Below, piece by piece: positions 6,432 to 7,391 of a stretch of 7,391 nt of DNA. This stretch comes from an uncultured Flavobacteriia bacterium (GTDB lineage: Bacteria; Bacteroidota; Bacteroidia; Flavobacteriales_D; Crocinitomicaceae), in the NCBI GenBank assembly GCA_903887095.1, contig CAISOQ010000355.1:1-7391 (forward strand), given 5' to 3'. Position numbers and translations under genes: made by a program. The notes beneath the pieces are model-generated. The model saw only the letters and a list, made by a program, of their open reading frames with translations, did not search any database and was not told the origin of the DNA. The first letter of the stretch is position 1. Every line of letters starts with the position of its first letter.

Positions 6432-6653
6432 ATGAATATCAAGCAATATATAGAGATTAATCCAGAAAAGCGATTTGGCAAGCCCATAATCAAAGGAACT
6501 CGTATTTCTGTAGCTGATGTATTGAATTGGTTAGCAAACGGTATGTCCCGAGAAGAAATCATCTCAGATTTTCCTGAATTGGGTAATGAGCAAATTAATG
6601 CTTGCTTATTTTTTGCTGCATCCCGAGAAGGCCATTTAGGAATAGCATCATGA
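6432..6653 (+). CDS. DUF433 family antitoxin
   Basis: This 73-residue protein matches the whole DUF433 (MazE/VapB-like antitoxin) pattern: a short N-terminal segment ending INPEKRFGKPIIKGTRISV (residues 9-27), with the diagnostic G-K-P-x-I-x-G-T-R core, then VLNWLANGMSREEIISDFPEL (30-50) and a C-terminal helix starting at NEQINACLFFAASRE (52-66). The family forms helix-turn-helix-like DNA-binding proteins paired with PIN-like toxins. The ATG at 6432 is preferred over the in-frame TTG at 6396 because homologues begin about 10 residues before the DP/NP motif and the extra 12 residues look like noncoding sequence. Its stop overlaps the toxin start (ATGA at 6650-6653), so the two are translationally coupled, antitoxin first. 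Confidence 0.9.
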   Translation: MNIKQYIEINPEKRFGKPIIKGTRISVADVLNWLANGMSREEIISDFPELGNEQINACLFFAASREGHLGIAS

Positions 6654-6991
6654 AACTGCTGTTCGATCAAAATATTTCACATCGCCTATTAATTCATATC
6701 CAAGATATTTTACCCGAGTCTAAACAAGTCAGAGAATTAGGACTTGAAAATTATTCGGACAAACAGATTTGGGAATATGCAAAAGAAAACGATTACATAA
6801 TTGTAACGTTTGATGCTGACTTCTATGACTTCTCTCTGGTGTGGGGACATCCGCCAAAAATCATTTGGATAAGAACATATAATCAGACCACAAAAAACAT
6901 AGAGGAAATACTTCGCAAGTATATGAGTACTATGCAAGAATTTCTAAAAGACAATGATCTCGCTTGTCTGGAAATAATTAACGTCAGCTAA
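6650..6991 (+). CDS. DUF5615 family PIN-like toxin (probable ribonuclease)
   Basis: This 113-residue protein has the DUF5615/PIN-like layout: KLLFDQNIS (residues 2-10) with the first acidic residue Asp6, SDKQIWEYAKEND (36-48) with Asp37 and Glu42, and the hallmark IVTFDADFYDF (51-61) with Asp55 and Asp57. A strand KIIWIRTYNQ (70-79) and a C-terminal helical region follow. The acidic cluster would bind the metal used for RNA cleavage. Partner genes of the DUF433 family are well known, so a type II toxin-antitoxin module is the best reading, though toxicity is not shown. The ATG at 6650 overlaps the antitoxin stop by four bases; an upstream in-frame ATG at 6602 lies inside the antitoxin gene and would add an unrelated 16-residue tail. 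The stop TAA (6989-6991) is part of the cassette-boundary motif at 6981-6993. Confidence 0.88.
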   Translation: MKLLFDQNISHRLLIHIQDILPESKQVRELGLENYSDKQIWEYAKENDYIIVTFDADFYDFSLVWGHPPKIIWIRTYNQTTKNIEEILRKYMSTMQEFLKDNDLACLEIINVS

Positions 6992-6993
6992 CA
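6981..6993 (+). repeat. Cassette-boundary half-site, copy 3 (attC 5'-half-like)
   Basis: ACGTCAGCTAACA differs from the left arm of the complete site (6336-6348) at one base only. Ten bases of it (6983-6992) are the exact inverse of GTTAGCTGAC at 5966 and 6376. It is followed by GCAAGCAAGCGCC, which could be a diverged inner stem. No GTTAGC-type right half occurs in the following 400 bases. Confidence 0.5.
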
Positions 6994-7055
6994 GCAAGCA
7001 AGCGCCATCCCAAATCTTACTTCGAAATAACAAATAGTTTTTAAAGATTAAGTTT

Positions 7056-7063
7056 TATCTTCG
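7056..7063 (+). promoter_or_regulatory. Possible -7 box for the terminal secreted-protein gene
   Basis: TATCTTCG fits the Bacteroidota TAnnTTTG box except for one C. No TTTG lies at the ideal -33 spacing, though a T-run sits at 7038-7042. It would give a leader of about 100 bases before the ATG at 7170. The leader contains a GGCGGATTGCC stretch (7087-7097) that could form a small hairpin. Confidence 0.3.
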
Positions 7064-7169
7064 GAGTAATGGTCTTTTGAAAAGTGGGCGGATTGCCTAC
7101 TTGAAAAACGTTACCTTCAAACTTAAACGATTGCAAATCTTGAAATGGGTTGACTTAAGATTAATTGTA

Positions 7170-7391
7170 ATGAAAAAGCAAGTTAAAAACTGTTTATTGA
7201 ATGTAATTGCATTTATTTTCTTTGCGCTTTCTGTTAGTGCCCAATCGACCATTTTACCAGTTAATTCCTATGGTGTTTGGGACAGGTCAAATGCCTATGA
7301 CATTTCGTTTAATACTGATTACAACTATTTGCGCGGTAAAAGTGCCGATGTAAACTGGGAAGATGTGCAACTAAACGACTCAAATCAATAC
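7170..7391 (+). CDS. Secreted protein, N-terminal part only (runs off the window)
   Basis: The ATG at 7170 opens a frame with no stop for the 74 codons left in the window. The N-terminus is a clear Sec signal peptide: MKKQVKN basic start, hydrophobic core CLLNVIAFIFFALSV (about residues 8-22), then SA-Q with probable cleavage after Ala24, the common Bacteroidota pattern. The mature part begins QSTILPVNSYGVWDRSN and continues with an aromatic and acidic stretch. YNYLRGKSADVNWEDVQ (51-67) loosely resembles the opening strand of TIM-barrel glycoside hydrolases, in which a region of the type RG-x-x-x-x-x-W-x-x-x-(E/Q) precedes a YD/YDW turn. That resemblance is weak and needs the missing sequence. 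It reads in the same direction as the rest. Confidence 0.7.
   Translation, partial: MKKQVKNCLLNVIAFIFFALSVSAQSTILPVNSYGVWDRSNAYDISFNTDYNYLRGKSADVNWEDVQLNDSNQY

Larger units (their letters stand above)
6377..6992 (+). mobile_element. Putative gene cassette B (DUF433/DUF5615 toxin-antitoxin unit)
   Basis: This unit begins after the G of the GTTAGCTGAC at 6376 and reaches the inverse motif GTCAGCTAAC at 6983-6992. That makes a perfect 10-base inverted repeat around one toxin-antitoxin operon. Antitoxin translation starts 56 bases inside, and the toxin stop codon lies within the right motif. Toxin-antitoxin pairs are frequent cargo of integron cassettes. The right half of the expected attC is not visible further downstream in the window, so the true end is unknown. 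Confidence 0.4.

Noticed and set aside
6602..6649. Upstream start of the toxin at ATG 6602
   Set aside because: It would add 16 residues encoded entirely inside the antitoxin gene. KLLFDQN right after the ATG at 6650 matches the family start.
5942..6993. CRISPR array
   Set aside because: The repeated motif is only 12-13 bases, occurs in both orientations, and is separated by coding units of 400-600 bases, not by short regular spacers.
1..7391. tRNA or rRNA genes
   Set aside because: I saw no cloverleaf with a GTTCRA-type T-loop and CCA-compatible acceptor, and no rRNA-like stretch, in the intergenic regions read.

Overview
The window looks like part of a Bacteroidota chromosome, probably Flavobacteriales-like. 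The evidence is AT-rich DNA, TAnnTTTG-type -7 promoter boxes (45-52 and near-matches at 2341 and 7056), A-rich leaders with no Shine-Dalgarno sequence before most starts, and a secreted protein whose signal peptide ends in SA-Q. The genus cannot be fixed from the sequence alone.

Left part (1-4800): a surface-polysaccharide export and polymerisation block, all on the + strand. In order it encodes an FkbM-family methyltransferase (68-796), a Wzx-like flippase (818-2248), a two-TM Wzz-like chain-length regulator (2370-3362) and a Wzy/O-antigen ligase-like polymerase (3364-4800). The expected division of labour is: the flippase moves lipid-linked repeat units across the inner membrane, the Wzy-like enzyme joins them in the periplasm, the Wzz-like protein sets chain length, and the methyltransferase may decorate a sugar. 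No glycosyltransferase lies in the window, so the locus should extend to the left or elsewhere. A 121-base spacer at 2249-2369 holds a three-armed inverted-repeat structure and a possible promoter, which suggests the wzz/wzy pair has its own transcriptional control.

Middle part (4801-5965): the DNA becomes visibly more AT-rich. It carries a 297-residue membrane protein of unknown function with two SHOCT-like motifs at its C-terminus, followed by a likely terminator hairpin.

Right part (5966-6993): the most interesting stretch. A 12-base motif, GTTAGCTGACAT, occurs at 5966 and 6376, and its near-inverse occurs at 6336 and 6981. At 6336-6387 the two orientations form a 52-base imperfect hairpin laid out like an integron attC site: outer stem, unpaired spacer, inner stem, small loop. 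The motifs divide the DNA into two compact gene units. One encodes a 54-residue two-TM peptide plus a mini-ORF. The other encodes a DUF433 antitoxin and a DUF5615 PIN-like toxin pair, whose stop codon lies inside the next half-site. I read this as a small cassette array without an integrase in the window (CALIN-like) with core sequences that depart from the standard consensus. A small inverted-repeat-bounded element is the alternative.

Right end (7056-7391): a possible promoter and the start of a secreted protein that runs off the window.
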